A stretch of 64,000 nucleotides of DNA from Azohydromonas aeria (GTDB lineage: Bacteria > Pseudomonadota > Gammaproteobacteria > Burkholderiales > Burkholderiaceae_C), in contig NZ_VIDQ01000004.1 in assembly GCF_009760915.1 (NCBI RefSeq), forward strand, positions 1 to 64,000, in the 5' to 3' direction. The translations under genes were made by a program, and so were the position numbers. The notes beneath the pieces were generated by a model that was not told the origin of the DNA, made no database searches, and saw nothing but the letters and a program-made list of their open reading frames with translations. Positions 31,090 through 42,014 of this stretch are shown in pieces (within the stretch, counting starts at the first letter, position 1; every line of letters starts with the position of its first letter).

Positions 31090-32460
31090 ATGACCCGTTC
31101 CAACGCCCCGGTTTTTGCCTACACGCGCGAGCAGTTCGAGCAGATCGTCGACGACGCCCTGGCGCTCGCGAAGAAGCTCGGCGCCAGCGACGCCGGCGTG
31201 GAGGTTTCCGAGGGCGTGGGCCTGTCGGTGTCGGTGCGCAAGGGCGAGCTGGAGAACGTGGAGCGCAACCGCGACAAGTCGGTGGGCATCAGCGTCTACA
31301 TCGGTCAGCGCCGCGGCAACGCCAGCACCTCCGACTTCTCGCCCGCGGCCCTGGAGCAGACGGTGCGCGCGGCCTACGACATCGCCCGCTTCACCGCCGA
31401 GGACCCGGCCGCCGGGCTGCCCGACGAAGCGGACCTGGTCTCCCCCGAGGACGCCAGGCGCGACCTCGACCTGTTCCACCCCTGGGACATCGACGCCGAG
31501 GCCGCCGCCGAGCTCGCGCGCCGCTGCGAGCAGGCCGCCTTCGACGTGGACCGCCGCATCACCAATTCCGAAGGCGCCGGCGTGTCGGCGCAGCAGGCGC
31601 ATTTCCTGGCCGCCAACACCCGCGGCTTCAAGGGCGGCTACGCCAGCTCGCGGCACTCGCTGTCGGTGGCGCCCATTGCCGGGCGCGGCGACGGCATGCA
31701 GCGCGACCACTGGTACACCTCGATGCGCAACGCCTCCGAGATGGCCAGCCCCGAGGCCGTCGGCCGCTACGCCGCCGAGCGCGCGCTGTCGCGCCTGAAG
31801 GCCAGGAAGATCGCCACCTGCGAGGTGCCGGTGCTGTTCGAGAGCACGCTGGCCGCGGGGCTGATCGGCGCCTACGTGCAGGCCACCAGCGGCGGCGCGC
31901 TCTACCGCAAGGCCACCTTCCTGCACGACAGCCTGGGCCAGCAGACGATGGCGGAGCACCTGGACATCGTCGAGGACCCGCACATCCCGCGCGGCAAGGG
32001 CAGCGCGCCCTTCGACGACGAGGGCGTGGCCACGCGCAAGCGGTCCGTGGTCGAGGCCGGCGTGACGCAGACCTATTTCCTCTCCAGCTACTCCGCGCGC
32101 AAGCTCGGCCTGCGCACCACGGGCCACGCCGGCGGGGCGCAGAACATGCGCCTGACCAGCCGGCTGACGCAGCCCGGCGACGACCTCGACGAGATGCTGC
32201 GCAAGCTCGGCCGCGGCCTGTTCGTGATCGAGCTCATGGGCCAGGGCGTCAATGCCGTCACCGGCGACTACTCGCGCGGCGCCACCGGCTTCTGGGTCGA
32301 GGGCGGGCGCATCGTGCACCCGGTGCAGGAGATCACCATCGCCGGCAACCTGGGGCAGATGCTCAAGCAGATCGTGGCCGTGGGCGCCGACGAGTTCACC
32401 ACCGGCAGCAAGACCACCGGCTCGGTGCTGATCGAGCGCATGAAGGTGGCCGGGCTCTGA
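31090..32460 (+). CDS. pmbA: Metalloprotease-associated protein PmbA (TldE)
   Basis: PmbA/TldE pairs with TldD to form a protease that matures peptides such as microcin B17 and degrades antitoxin CcdA. The 456-residue protein has the conserved ALAKKLGASDAGVEVSEG start and FESTLAAGLIGAYVQATSGGALYRKA (residues about 255-280). The C-terminal block GQGVNAVTGDYSRGATGFWVEGG carries the family signature. TldE lacks the HExxxH zinc motif of TldD, and none is seen here. The tldD gene is not in the window. Confidence 0.96.
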   Translation: MTRSNAPVFAYTREQFEQIVDDALALAKKLGASDAGVEVSEGVGLSVSVRKGELENVERNRDKSVGISVYIGQRRGNASTSDFSPAALEQTVRAAYDIARFTAEDPAAGLPDEADLVSPEDARRDLDLFHPWDIDAEAAAELARRCEQAAFDVDRRITNSEGAGVSAQQAHFLAANTRGFKGGYASSRHSLSVAPIAGRGDGMQRDHWYTSMRNASEMASPEAVGRYAAERALSRLKARKIATCEVPVLFESTLAAGLIGAYVQATSGGALYRKATFLHDSLGQQTMAEHLDIVEDPHIPRGKGSAPFDDEGVATRKRSVVEAGVTQTYFLSSYSARKLGLRTTGHAGGAQNMRLTSRLTQPGDDLDEMLRKLGRGLFVIELMGQGVNAVTGDYSRGATGFWVEGGRIVHPVQEITIAGNLGQMLKQIVAVGADEFTTGSKTTGSVLIERMKVAGL

Positions 32461-32490
32461 CCCTCATCTTTCTCGCGAGCCCTGGAATAC

Positions 32491-32523
32491 GAGCCGTCCC
32501 GTCCCGGGGCAAACGGCTCTCTT
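32491..32523 (+). terminator. Probable terminator after pmbA
   Basis: A 7-bp stem (arms 32491-32497 and 32513-32519) with a 15-base loop is followed by TCTT. The T-run is short, so termination may be partial. It lies 30 bp after the pmbA stop. Confidence 0.5.
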
Positions 32524-32536
32524 CGCTGACGCGCCG

Positions 32537-32564
32537 CTGACGCATTTGGTTGCCGTCGTAAAAT
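32537..32564 (+). promoter_or_regulatory. Candidate sigma-70 promoter for the Liv operon
   Basis: A CTGACG -35 element (32537-32542) and a TAAAAT -10 element (32559-32564) are separated by 16 bp, about 70 bp before the receptor start codon. This is a visual match only. Confidence 0.5.
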
Positions 32565-32634
32565 CGCGGATTCGCCCCTGCGGCGGGCCCGCCATCACGG
32601 CGCGCTTCACTACTCCTACCGCTGAGACAAGCTC

Positions 32635-33774
32635 ATGAAGAAACTGCTCACCATCCTGAGCGCGGCCCTGGCCGCGACCGTGGCCCAGGCGGCCGACATC
32701 AAGGTCGGCGTGGCCGAGGCGCTGTCCGGCGGCGCGGCGCAGTACGGCACGGCCATCCGCAACGGCTTCCAGCTCGCGGCCGACGAGATCAACGCCGCCG
32801 GCGGCATCAACGGCAACAAGATCCAGCTGGTCATCGAGGACGAGCAGGGCAAGAAGGAAGAGGCGATCAACGTCTTCAAGAAGCTGATCTTCCAGGACCA
32901 GGTGCTCATGGTGTTCGGCCCGACGCTGTCGAACTCCGCGCAGGCCGCCGACCCCGTTGCCCAGGCCGCCAAGACCGTCGTGTTCGGCACCTCCAACACC
33001 GCCGACGGCATCACCAGCATCGGCGACTTCGTGTTCCGCAACTCCGTCACCGAGGCCGACGTGCTGCCCGAGACGCTGAAGATGGCGGTCAAGAAGGCCG
33101 GCGTGAAGAAGGTGGCCGTGCTCTACGGCAACGACGACGTCTTCACCAAGAGCGGCTACGACAACTTCAAGAAGGCGCTGGCCGACCTCAACATCCCCGT
33201 CACCACCACCGAGACCTTCGCCAAGGGCGACGTGGACTTCAAGGCCCAGCTCACCAAGATCAAGGCCACCAACCCCGACGCCATCGTGCTGTCGGCGCTG
33301 CTGGCCGAGGGCGCGCCGATCATGGTGCAGGCCCGCCAGCTGGGCCTGAACGTGCCCGTCATCGGCGGCAACGGCATGAACTCCGTGAAGGTGTTCGACC
33401 TGGCCAAGGAGCGCGCCGAAGGCCTGTGGGTCGGCAGCCCGTGGTCGATCGAGAACCAGTCCGAAGCCAACCGCAAGTTCGTGGTCGCCTACACGGCCAG
33501 GTTCAAGAGCGCGCCCGACCAGTTTGCCGCGCAGGCCTATGACGGCATGTACATCGCCGCGCAGGCCATGAAGAAGATCAAGCTCAGCGGCAACATCGCC
33601 GCCGACCGCGTGGCGCTGCGCGACGCGCTGCCCACCGTGAAGTGGAGCGGCGCCACCGGCGACTTCCAGTTCCGCCGCGCCACCGACCGCGCCGGCCGCC
33701 CGGCGGGCTATGACGCGCAGCAGACCGCCATCGTCAGCGTGACGCGCAGCGGCAAGTTCTCGATCGAGAAGTAA
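32635..33774 (+). CDS. Branched-chain amino acid-type ABC receptor (LivK-like)
   Basis: This 379-residue periplasmic binding protein is of the Leu/Ile/Val receptor family (Peripla_BP_6). The signal peptide runs to VAQAA, then DIKVGVAEALSGGAAQYG begins the mature domain, and AADEINAAGGINGNKIQLV is a family hallmark. The conserved GPTLSNSAQA region lies near the ligand pocket. It opens a complete receptor-permease-permease-ATPase-ATPase operon. The true substrate could be branched-chain amino acids or other small amides and aromatics, which the sequence does not settle. A strong hairpin lies between this gene and the next. Confidence 0.93.
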   Translation: MKKLLTILSAALAATVAQAADIKVGVAEALSGGAAQYGTAIRNGFQLAADEINAAGGINGNKIQLVIEDEQGKKEEAINVFKKLIFQDQVLMVFGPTLSNSAQAADPVAQAAKTVVFGTSNTADGITSIGDFVFRNSVTEADVLPETLKMAVKKAGVKKVAVLYGNDDVFTKSGYDNFKKALADLNIPVTTTETFAKGDVDFKAQLTKIKATNPDAIVLSALLAEGAPIMVQARQLGLNVPVIGGNGMNSVKVFDLAKERAEGLWVGSPWSIENQSEANRKFVVAYTARFKSAPDQFAAQAYDGMYIAAQAMKKIKLSGNIAADRVALRDALPTVKWSGATGDFQFRRATDRAGRPAGYDAQQTAIVSVTRSGKFSIEK

Positions 33775-33809
33775 GAATTCTCCCCCGGGCGCCAGCCCGC
33801 CAACTTGAA

Positions 33810-33841
33810 GACCGCGGCGCGCCGCCAGGCGCTCCGCGGTC
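33810..33841 (+). terminator. Strong intercistronic hairpin between receptor and LivH genes
   Basis: An outer 8-bp stem (33810-33817 with 33834-33841) and an inner 5-bp stem (33819-33823 with 33828-33832) enclose a GCCA loop. No good T-run follows. Such elements often stabilise the receptor mRNA or cause partial termination, so that receptor exceeds permease. Confidence 0.75.
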
Positions 33842-33852
33842 GATTTACTTCC

Positions 33853-34734
33853 ATGCTTGAACAACAACTCGTCAACGCCCTGTCGCTGGGCTGCGTGTAC
33901 GCCCTGTTCGCGCTGGGCTTCACGCTGGTCTTCGGCGTGCTCGGCGTGATCAACCTCGCGCACGGCGCCATGTTCACCGTGGGCGCCTACGCGGCGCTGG
34001 TGTTCGTGGAGAACCTGGCGCTGCCGCTGTGGGCCGCGGCACTGCTGGCAGCCTTCCTCAGCGGCGTGTTCGGCCTGCTCATCGACCGGTTGGTGCTGCG
34101 CCGGCTGCGCGACAACAACGCGCCGCACCTGATCCCGATGATCACCACCATCGGCATCGGCATCGCCGTGACCAGCACCCTGCAGGGCATCTTCGGCGCG
34201 GAGAACCGGCGCTTCCCGCAGGAGGTGGTGCCCGACGCGGCGCTGGACCTGGGCGGGCTGCACCTGACGGTGCTGGAGCTGGGGATCATCCTGCTGTCCT
34301 TCGCGCTGATGGCGGTGCTGCTGCTGGGCATCCAGCGCACGCAGCTCGGCCGCGCGCTGCGCGCCATCGCCGAGTCGCCGAAAGCCGCGTGGCTGCTGGG
34401 CATCAACGTCGAGGGGCTGTTCATGCTGACCTCGTTCGTGGCGGCGGCGCTCGGCGGGCTGTCGGGCGTGCTCATCGGCCTGGCCTCCAACGCCGTGTTC
34501 CCGCTCATGGGCCAGCCCATGCTGCACAAGGGCATCGCCGTGATCATCCTGGGCGGCATGGGCGACATCCGCGGCGCGCTGATCGGCGGCCTGTTCCTGG
34601 GCTTCGCCGAAGTGATGTCGGTGGCCTACATCGGCTCCACGATGCGCGACGCCGTGGCCTTCGGGCTGCTCTACCTGATCCTGCTGGTGCGCCCCACGGG
34701 CCTGTTCGGCAAGCTGCAGCAGCGCAAGGCCTGA
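33853..34734 (+). CDS. livH: Branched-chain amino acid ABC permease LivH
   Basis: This 293-residue inner-membrane permease is of the LivH family. It starts MLEQQLVNALSLGCVYALFALGFTLVFGVLGVINLAHG (residues 1-38), a strong family pattern. The EAA-like cytoplasmic loop is near RTQLGRALRAIAESPKAAWLLGIN, and a C-terminal glycine-rich segment has KGIAVIILGGMGDIRGALIGG. About eight helices are visible. ATG 33853 is chosen over an upstream frame extension that runs through the intercistronic hairpin. Confidence 0.96.
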   Translation: MLEQQLVNALSLGCVYALFALGFTLVFGVLGVINLAHGAMFTVGAYAALVFVENLALPLWAAALLAAFLSGVFGLLIDRLVLRRLRDNNAPHLIPMITTIGIGIAVTSTLQGIFGAENRRFPQEVVPDAALDLGGLHLTVLELGIILLSFALMAVLLLGIQRTQLGRALRAIAESPKAAWLLGINVEGLFMLTSFVAAALGGLSGVLIGLASNAVFPLMGQPMLHKGIAVIILGGMGDIRGALIGGLFLGFAEVMSVAYIGSTMRDAVAFGLLYLILLVRPTGLFGKLQQRKA

Positions 34735-34753
34735 CGCACCGAGAACAACAACG

Positions 34754-35608
34754 ATGAGTGCCTTCGACAACTTCTGGGCGATCTACAGCAACCTGGTGCT
34801 CACGCTGGGCACCAACGCGCTGCTGGCGCTGTCCATCTATCTCACGCTCTCGTGCGGGCTGCTGGCCATGGCCAACGGCGCGTTCATGGGCATCGGCGCC
34901 TACACCGCGTCGCTGCTGACCATGAACACCGCCACGCCGTTCCCGCTGGCGCTGGCCGCCGGCATGGTCGCGCCCTCGCTGGTGGCCTTCGTCATCGGCA
35001 AGCCGACGCTGCGGCTGTCCGGGGTCTATCTGGCCATGGCCACGCTGGGCTTCGGCGAGGTGGTGCGCATCCTCATCCTCAACACCGAGGACTGGACCGG
35101 CGGCGCACTCGGCCTCAACGGCATTCCGCAGCTCACGCAGTGGTGGCACGTGCTGCTGGCGGTGGTGCTGACGCTGTTCGTGCTGTGGCAGCTGCGGCGC
35201 ACGCGCATCGGCCGCGCATTCGAAGCCATCAAGGAGGACGAGACCGCCGCGGCGCTGATGGGCATCGACATCGCCGCGCACAAGATGCTGGCCTTCGTGC
35301 TGGGCGCGGCGCTGGCCGGCCTGGCCGGCGCGCTCAATGCGCACCTGACGTTCTTCATCGGCCCCAACGAGTACGGCTTCGACCGCGGCGTGGAGATCCT
35401 GACCATGGCGATCCTGGGCGGCATCAACGGCCTCACGGGCCCGGTGCTGGGCGCGGTGATCCTGACGCTGCTGCCCGAAGTGCTGCGCTCGCTCAAGGAT
35501 TTCCGCCTGGTGGTCAACGGCCTGATCCTGGTCGTGATCACGCTGTTCCTGCCGCGCGGGCTGTGGGACCCGGCGCGCTTCCGCCGCCTGCTGGGCCGCA
35601 AGGGTTGA
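34754..35608 (+). CDS. livM: Branched-chain amino acid ABC permease LivM
   Basis: This 284-residue permease partners LivH. Family segments include LSCGLLAMANGAFMGIGAYT, PTLRLSGVYLAMATLGFGEVVRI and the EAA-type loop RTRIGRAFEAIKEDETAAALMGID, followed by NEYGFDRGVEILTMAILGG. It is the short form without the N-terminal extension seen in E. coli LivM. The 19-bp gap after livH and 11-bp gap before the LivG ATPase start indicate one operon. Confidence 0.95.
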   Translation: MSAFDNFWAIYSNLVLTLGTNALLALSIYLTLSCGLLAMANGAFMGIGAYTASLLTMNTATPFPLALAAGMVAPSLVAFVIGKPTLRLSGVYLAMATLGFGEVVRILILNTEDWTGGALGLNGIPQLTQWWHVLLAVVLTLFVLWQLRRTRIGRAFEAIKEDETAAALMGIDIAAHKMLAFVLGAALAGLAGALNAHLTFFIGPNEYGFDRGVEILTMAILGGINGLTGPVLGAVILTLLPEVLRSLKDFRLVVNGLILVVITLFLPRGLWDPARFRRLLGRKG

Positions 35609-35619
35609 TCGACAAGGCC

Positions 35620-37148
<1,529 letters not shown>

Positions 37149-37169
37149 GCGCGCCGCCCGGGCGCCGCT

Positions 37170-40100
37170 TCACGCCGGCATGGCCTCGGCGGCCGCCCGT
37201 CGCGGCCGCGCCTGCAGCCACGCCGCCAACGCGTCCGCCGGCATCGGCCGGCCCAGCAGGTAACCCTGCACCTGGTCGCAGCCCGCGTGGCGCAGGCACT
37301 CGCGCTGCGCCTCGGTTTCCACCCCTTCGGCCACCACCTGCAGCCGTAGCTGGTGCGCCAGCGCGATCACGCCGCCGGCGATGGCCGCGTCCTTGGGGCC
37401 GTCGGGCAGGTCGCGCACGAAGGAACGGTCGAGCTTCACCGCGTCCAGCGGCAGCCGCTTGAGGTAGGCCAGCGAGGAGTGGCCGGTGCCGAAGTCGTCG
37501 ATCGACACGCGCACGCCCAGCGCGCGCAGCGCGCCCAGCAGCCGCGCCGCTTCCTCGGGCTCGCGCATCACCATGCTCTCGGTGAGCTCCAGCTCCAGCA
37601 GCGACGGCGCGGCGCCGCTGTCGCGCAGCGCCCCTTGCACGTCCTCCAGCAGGCCGCCGCCGGCGAACTGGCTGGCCGACAGGTTCACCGCCACCGGCAA
37701 CGGCCCCAGGCCGCGCGCCCGCCAGCCCATGGCATCGGCGAGCGCCTGCGCCAGCACCCAGCGGCCCAGCTCGGCGATGAGGCCAATGTCCTCGGCCAGC
37801 GGGATGAACTCGGCCGGGCTGACCGCGCCCCATTGCGGGTGCACCCAGCGCGCCAGCGCCTCCACGCCGGTGACGCGGCCGTCGGCCAGGCTCATCTTGG
37901 GCTGGTAGGCCAGGGTGAGCTCGCGGCGCTCGACGGCGCGGCGCAGCGCGGCCTGCAGCCCCAGGCGGCGCTGCGCCTGCTCGTCCATCTGCGCGGCAAA
38001 GAAGGCGAAGCGGTTCTTGCCCGCCTCCTTGGCGCGGTACATGGCGATGTCGGCGTGGCGCAGCAGCGTGGCGGCGTCGGCGCCGTCGTCGGGAAACACC
38101 GCCACGCCCACGCTGGCCGTCACGGGGCACTCATGGCCGTTGACGAGGTAGGGCACGGCCAGCGCGGTCACGAGCTTGCGCGCCAGCGTCTGCAGCGCGT
38201 CGTCGGCGCCGGCGTCGTGCTCGGCCAGCACCACGAACTCGTCGCCGCCGTGGCGCGCCACCAGGTCGGCGCGGCGCAGCTGCTCGCGCAGCCGGGCCGC
38301 CACCTGGCGCAGCAGCTCGTCGCCGGCGCCATGGCCCAGCGTGTCGTTGACGGCCTTGAATCGGTCCAGGTCCACGAAGTAGACCGCCAGGCGCCCGTGG
38401 GCGCGCCGGCTGCGCTCGATGGCGTGCTCCAGGTGCGCCGCGAGCAGGCCGCGGTTGAGCGCGCCGGTGAGCGCGTCATGGTGCGCGGCGTGCAGCAGCT
38501 CCCGCTCGGCGTGGCGCCGCTGCAGGAACTGGCCGAGCTGCGTGCCCAGCGTGCGCGCCAGCGCCACCAGCCCGGCATCGGGCGCGTGCCCGCTGGCGCG
38601 CCGGAACTCCAGCACCCCGGTGGGGGCGCCGCCGGACATCACGGGCACCGCCAGCACGCCGGACGGCCCGTCCCAGGCGCGGAAAGGCTGCTCCGCGGCG
38701 GCGTGCGGCGAGTCCCCGGGCGCAGTGGCGGCCTCCGCCGGGACGGCTCGGCCCACGCTCCAGGCCGGCTCGCGCAGCCGCCAGGCACGGGCGGCGCAGT
38801 CGCCGGCCGTGGCAGCGCCGACCTCCTCCGCGCCGGGCGCGCACCAGTGCTGGACGCGCCGCAGTGCCGCGCCGTCCCAGCGCCAGTAGGCGGCGGCCTG
38901 CCAGTCCAGCGTCTCGCACCAGGTGGGAAAGAGCTGGCGCAGTGCCTGCGCCTCGTCCTCGCTGTCGGCCAGCACGCGCGTGACGGCGTGCTCCACGGCC
39001 AGGCGCAGCTCGCCGTGCTTGCGCGCGCTGATGTCCATGAGCGTGCCGCGCAGCCGGCGCACCCGGCCCGGCGTGCCGGCTTCGGCGCGCACGATGGCAT
39101 GCAGCCAGCGCGGTCCGGCGGGCTCCGAGGCGTCCGGCGCCGCGGCCGCGGCGGCGGGCTGCAGCCGCAGCTCCAGCTCGAAGCCGGCGCCGTCGGCCGC
39201 CGCCTCGCGCAGGCGCCGCGTGAACAGCGCGCGGTCGGTTGGGTGCAGGTGCTCCAGCCCCGCGGCGCCGAGCAGCTGCCGCGCCTGCGCCGAGGCGTGG
39301 AAGCGGTCGCCGTCCACGTCGAAGCGCCAGCTGCCCAGGCGCGCCACGCGCTGCGCCTCGGCCAGCTCGGCCTCGCTGTGGCGCAGCTCCCGCGTCATGG
39401 CCTCGGCCAGCGCGCCGGCCCGCACGCGCGCGCCCGCCAGCGAGCGCACCAGCGCGAACAGCAGCAGCGACATGGCGGTGCCGGCGGCCAGCACCGTCCA
39501 GGGCAGGGCCACGTCGGCGCGGTCGCCCGCGGCAAAGGCCGCGCTGGGACGCACCCGCAGCGTCCAGCGCCGCCCGCCCAGCTCCAGCCGGTGCACGGCC
39601 TCCAGCGGGGACGCCGGCGCCGTGCCGGCATGGCCGTCGTAGAGCAGGGTGTCGGCGCCCGGCGGCAGCTCGGCGCCGTCCACGGGGCCGCTGTCGTGGA
39701 TGCTCAGCCGCAGCTCGCGCTGCATGCCGGGCGTGAGCGTGCCGGCCATGAAGGACTTCATGCTGAGACTGGCGCCCACCACGCCGACGAAGGCGCGGCG
39801 GCGCTGCGCCACGTCGGCCACCGGCAGGCCGACCTGGTACACGGGCAGGCGCAGCTGGAAGTCCGACGCGCCGGTGGCCGGGCTGGTGGGCTGCAGCCGC
39901 GCCGAGGCGGCCAGCGCGCCGGTGTCGCGGGCGCGCTCCAGCGCGGCGCGGCGGCCCCAGTCGCTGGCCAGGTCGAAGCCGAAGTCACGCTCCATGCCCT
40001 CGGCCGGCTCGATGAACTTGAGCACGTAGTGGGTCTGGCGCACGACGTCGGGGTGGATCGCGAAGTCCGGCAAGCCCTCGGCCCGCAGCGCCTGCTCGAA

Positions 40101-40451
40101 CGCCGCGCGCCGCGCATGCGGCACCACCTCGGCGAAGCTCAGCAGCTGCAGTCCGGGATAGCGGCGCGCCAGGTCCATGTGCTGGGCATAGCGCTGGAAA
40201 TCCGCGCGCGAGACGGCGTCGGAGCCCTGGAAGAAGGCGCTGAGTCCATGCAGCACGTCGGCATAGGAGCGCAGCCGCGCTTCGAGGGCGTCGCGCGCCT
40301 CGCGCGAGTGCGCCTGCAGCCGCCGCTCCAGGTTCAGCTGCGCCTGGGCGCGCAGCCAGCCGAAGGCCAGCAGCGACAGCGCCAGGCCGGCCGCCAGCAC
40401 GCACCAGGCCAGGCGGCTCGGGGAGGCGGCGATACGGGTGGAGCGGGACAT
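37170..40451 (-). CDS. CHASE-PAS-GAF-GGDEF-EAL membrane sensor for c-di-GMP turnover
   Basis: This 1093-residue protein has a membrane helix at residues about 15-35, a periplasmic CHASE sensor (about 75-265), and a second helix near 330-350. PAS (about 385-500), GAF-like (about 515-650), GGDEF (about 655-825) and EAL (about 845-1080) domains follow. The GGDEF motif RHGGDEFVVL is intact, with an RRAD inhibitory site before it. The EAL domain keeps GVEALARWVHP, NLSASQF, ELTESMVM, DDFGTGHSSLAYL and VVAEGVET, so phosphodiesterase activity is likely. Both activities may be present, and which dominates cannot be told. The start at 40451 puts the first helix at the N-terminus. Confidence 0.92.
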   Translation of the reverse strand: MSRSTRIAASPSRLAWCVLAAGLALSLLAFGWLRAQAQLNLERRLQAHSREARDALEARLRSYADVLHGLSAFFQGSDAVSRADFQRYAQHMDLARRYPGLQLLSFAEVVPHARRAAFEQALRAEGLPDFAIHPDVVRQTHYVLKFIEPAEGMERDFGFDLASDWGRRAALERARDTGALAASARLQPTSPATGASDFQLRLPVYQVGLPVADVAQRRRAFVGVVGASLSMKSFMAGTLTPGMQRELRLSIHDSGPVDGAELPPGADTLLYDGHAGTAPASPLEAVHRLELGGRRWTLRVRPSAAFAAGDRADVALPWTVLAAGTAMSLLLFALVRSLAGARVRAGALAEAMTRELRHSEAELAEAQRVARLGSWRFDVDGDRFHASAQARQLLGAAGLEHLHPTDRALFTRRLREAAADGAGFELELRLQPAAAAAAPDASEPAGPRWLHAIVRAEAGTPGRVRRLRGTLMDISARKHGELRLAVEHAVTRVLADSEDEAQALRQLFPTWCETLDWQAAAYWRWDGAALRRVQHWCAPGAEEVGAATAGDCAARAWRLREPAWSVGRAVPAEAATAPGDSPHAAAEQPFRAWDGPSGVLAVPVMSGGAPTGVLEFRRASGHAPDAGLVALARTLGTQLGQFLQRRHAERELLHAAHHDALTGALNRGLLAAHLEHAIERSRRAHGRLAVYFVDLDRFKAVNDTLGHGAGDELLRQVAARLREQLRRADLVARHGGDEFVVLAEHDAGADDALQTLARKLVTALAVPYLVNGHECPVTASVGVAVFPDDGADAATLLRHADIAMYRAKEAGKNRFAFFAAQMDEQAQRRLGLQAALRRAVERRELTLAYQPKMSLADGRVTGVEALARWVHPQWGAVSPAEFIPLAEDIGLIAELGRWVLAQALADAMGWRARGLGPLPVAVNLSASQFAGGGLLEDVQGALRDSGAAPSLLELELTESMVMREPEEAARLLGALRALGVRVSIDDFGTGHSSLAYLKRLPLDAVKLDRSFVRDLPDGPKDAAIAGGVIALAHQLRLQVVAEGVETEAQRECLRHAGCDQVQGYLLGRPMPADALAAWLQARPRRAAAEAMPA

Positions 40452-40749
40452 GGCGGCACGCGGGCGGCGAGGGACGGGGACCAGGCGGCAGACGGGCGGG
40501 AAAGGAAGTGCGCCGCGGCGCTGCTGCCGCGGCAGCATCCGGGCGATCGGGACAGCTGTAAAGGGATGCCTTGCGCCTGCCTTCTGAGGGGGCAGGGCGG
40601 TGGGTGCGGCAGTGTGGCGCAGGTCTCGATGCGCCACGGCAGCGCGACGCGGCAGCGGCCGCGCGGCTGCGCACTATTGCCGTGAATCAGGCACGCGAAC
40701 CGCGCGCCGCCTGGCGCAGCGCGCGGTGCGATTCACCGGGCGGTGTCCG

Positions 40750-41112
40750 TCAGGCCTGCGGCGACTGTTGCGCCAGCACGAACAGCTTGGTGCTGCGCGT
40801 GCCGGTGCGGCAGAAGGCCAGCACCGGCTTGGGCAGCTCCTGCAGCAGCCGCGCGAAGGCGGCGGCTTCTTCGGGCGACTGGTAGCCCGGCGCCACCGGC
40901 AGGTGCCGGTACTCGAGCCCGGCGGCGCGCGCGGCGGCCTCGATGACGGCGCTGGTGGGCTGGTCGGGGCCGCCCTCGAAGTCGGGGCGGTTGTTGATCA
41001 CGCTGCGAAAGCCCGCGCGCGCGGCCTCGGCCATGGCCTCGGGCATGAGCTGCGGGGCCACGCACAGGTCGGGCGTGAGGGGGCGGAGCTGGAGTTCGGG
41101 CGAGGCGTTCAT
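40750..41112 (-). CDS. DUF442 / TIGR01244-type phosphatase-like protein
   Basis: This 120-residue protein has a dual-specificity-phosphatase-like fold with the C-x5-R loop CRTGTRS near residue 100 and the conserved SVINNRPDFEGGPDQPTS near residue 38. The family is annotated as a beta-lactamase-hydrolase-like or sulfur-transferase-associated phosphatase; its real substrate is not established. It follows yqeY by 10 bp on the same strand, so it probably shares the rpsU-yqeY transcript beyond the internal terminator. Confidence 0.88.
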   Translation of the reverse strand: MNASPELQLRPLTPDLCVAPQLMPEAMAEAARAGFRSVINNRPDFEGGPDQPTSAVIEAAARAAGLEYRHLPVAPGYQSPEEAAAFARLLQELPKPVLAFCRTGTRSTKLFVLAQQSPQA

Positions 41113-41122
41113 GCCTGCGAGC

Positions 41123-41569
41123 TTAGCGGCTGAGCGCCTGCTTCACGGCCGCGGACACCAGCGCCATCTCGGCCTTGCCGCCCAGGCGCGCCTTGGCCGC
41201 GCCCATGACCTTGCCCATGTCGCCGGAGCCGGCGGCGCCCAGCTCGGCCACCAGCGCATCGACCTCGGCCTGCACCTCGGCCTGCGACAGCCGCTGCGGC
41301 AGGTAGCCCTGCAGCACGGCCACCTCGGCGGCCTCGGCGTCGGCCAGGTCCTGGCGCCCGGCCTGGGTGTAGGCGGCGATGGAGTCCTTGCGCTGCTTGA
41401 CCAGCTTGTCCACCACCGACACCACCTGCGCGTCGTCGAGCACGATGCGCTCATCGACCTCGCGCTGCTTGATGGCCGCCAGCAGCAGCCGGATGGTGGA
41501 CAGCCGCAGCGCCTCCTTGGCGCGCATGGCCGACTTCATGTCCTCGGTGATCTGGTCCTTCAGGCCCAT
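41123..41569 (-). CDS. GatB/YqeY domain protein
   Basis: This 148-residue protein is the stand-alone YqeY domain, homologous to the tRNA-binding tail of GatB. It has KDQITEDMKSAMRAKEALRLSTIRLLLAAIKQ (residues about 4-35) and the C-terminal GDMGKVMGAAKARLGGKAEM. It probably binds tRNA, but the cellular role is unproven. The start at 41569 is the family start. It lies downstream of rpsU, the usual rpsU-yqeY order. The dnaG gene that often follows is absent here. Confidence 0.92.
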   Translation of the reverse strand: MGLKDQITEDMKSAMRAKEALRLSTIRLLLAAIKQREVDERIVLDDAQVVSVVDKLVKQRKDSIAAYTQAGRQDLADAEAAEVAVLQGYLPQRLSQAEVQAEVDALVAELGAAGSGDMGKVMGAAKARLGGKAEMALVSAAVKQALSR

Positions 41570-41613
41570 CGTGGTTCTCTCCAGGTGGTTCGGGGTGCGA
41601 AAAAGCGGTCCGG

Positions 41614-41649
41614 AAAAAGCAAAAGCCCGCGACGGCGTCCCGCGCGGGC
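41614..41649 (-). terminator. Intrinsic terminator downstream of rpsU
   Basis: On the minus strand a 7-bp stem (41643-41649 with 41625-41631) with an 11-base loop is followed by TTTT (41624-41621) and, after GC, TTTTT (41618-41614). It lies between rpsU and yqeY and should reduce yqeY expression relative to S21. Confidence 0.85.
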
Positions 41650-41700
41650 TCGACTGCTTCGGCAGCAGCGCAGGCCGCAAGGACCTGCGCCGAAGAACGA

Positions 41701-41913
41701 TCAGTACAGCTTCTTGGGCAGCTGCATGCTGCGCACGCGCTTGTAGTGGCGCTTGACGGCGGCAGCCTTCTTGCGCTTGCGCTCGGCCGTGGGCTTCTCG
41801 TAGAACTCGCGCGCACGCAGCTCGGTCAACAGGCCCAGCTTCTCAATGGTGCGCTTGAAGCGGCGCAGGGCCACATCGAACGGCTCGTTCTCTTTGACGC
41901 GAATCGTGGTCAT
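41701..41913 (-). CDS. rpsU: 30S ribosomal protein S21
   Basis: S21 is a small basic protein of the 30S platform near the 3' end of 16S rRNA. The 70-residue protein starts [20 protein letters not shown], has the helix [30 protein letters not shown] (residues about 28-57), and ends in a basic tail. An AAGGAAA ribosome binding site lies just upstream. Confidence 0.98.
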
Positions 41914-42014
41914 GAAAAAGGGTTTCCTTCAGGGAAAGTGCGCTCGGTGTCCGCCACCGGAGTTTCCGGAATCCGTGAAACGGATCGACACGCGGGTTTG
42001 CCAGCAAAACGCGG

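Noticed and set aside
40452-40749. Coding frames in the 298-bp gap before the GGDEF-EAL gene
   Set aside because: Translations are low-complexity and basic with no ribosome binding site; the gap is taken to hold the promoter region of the GGDEF-EAL gene.
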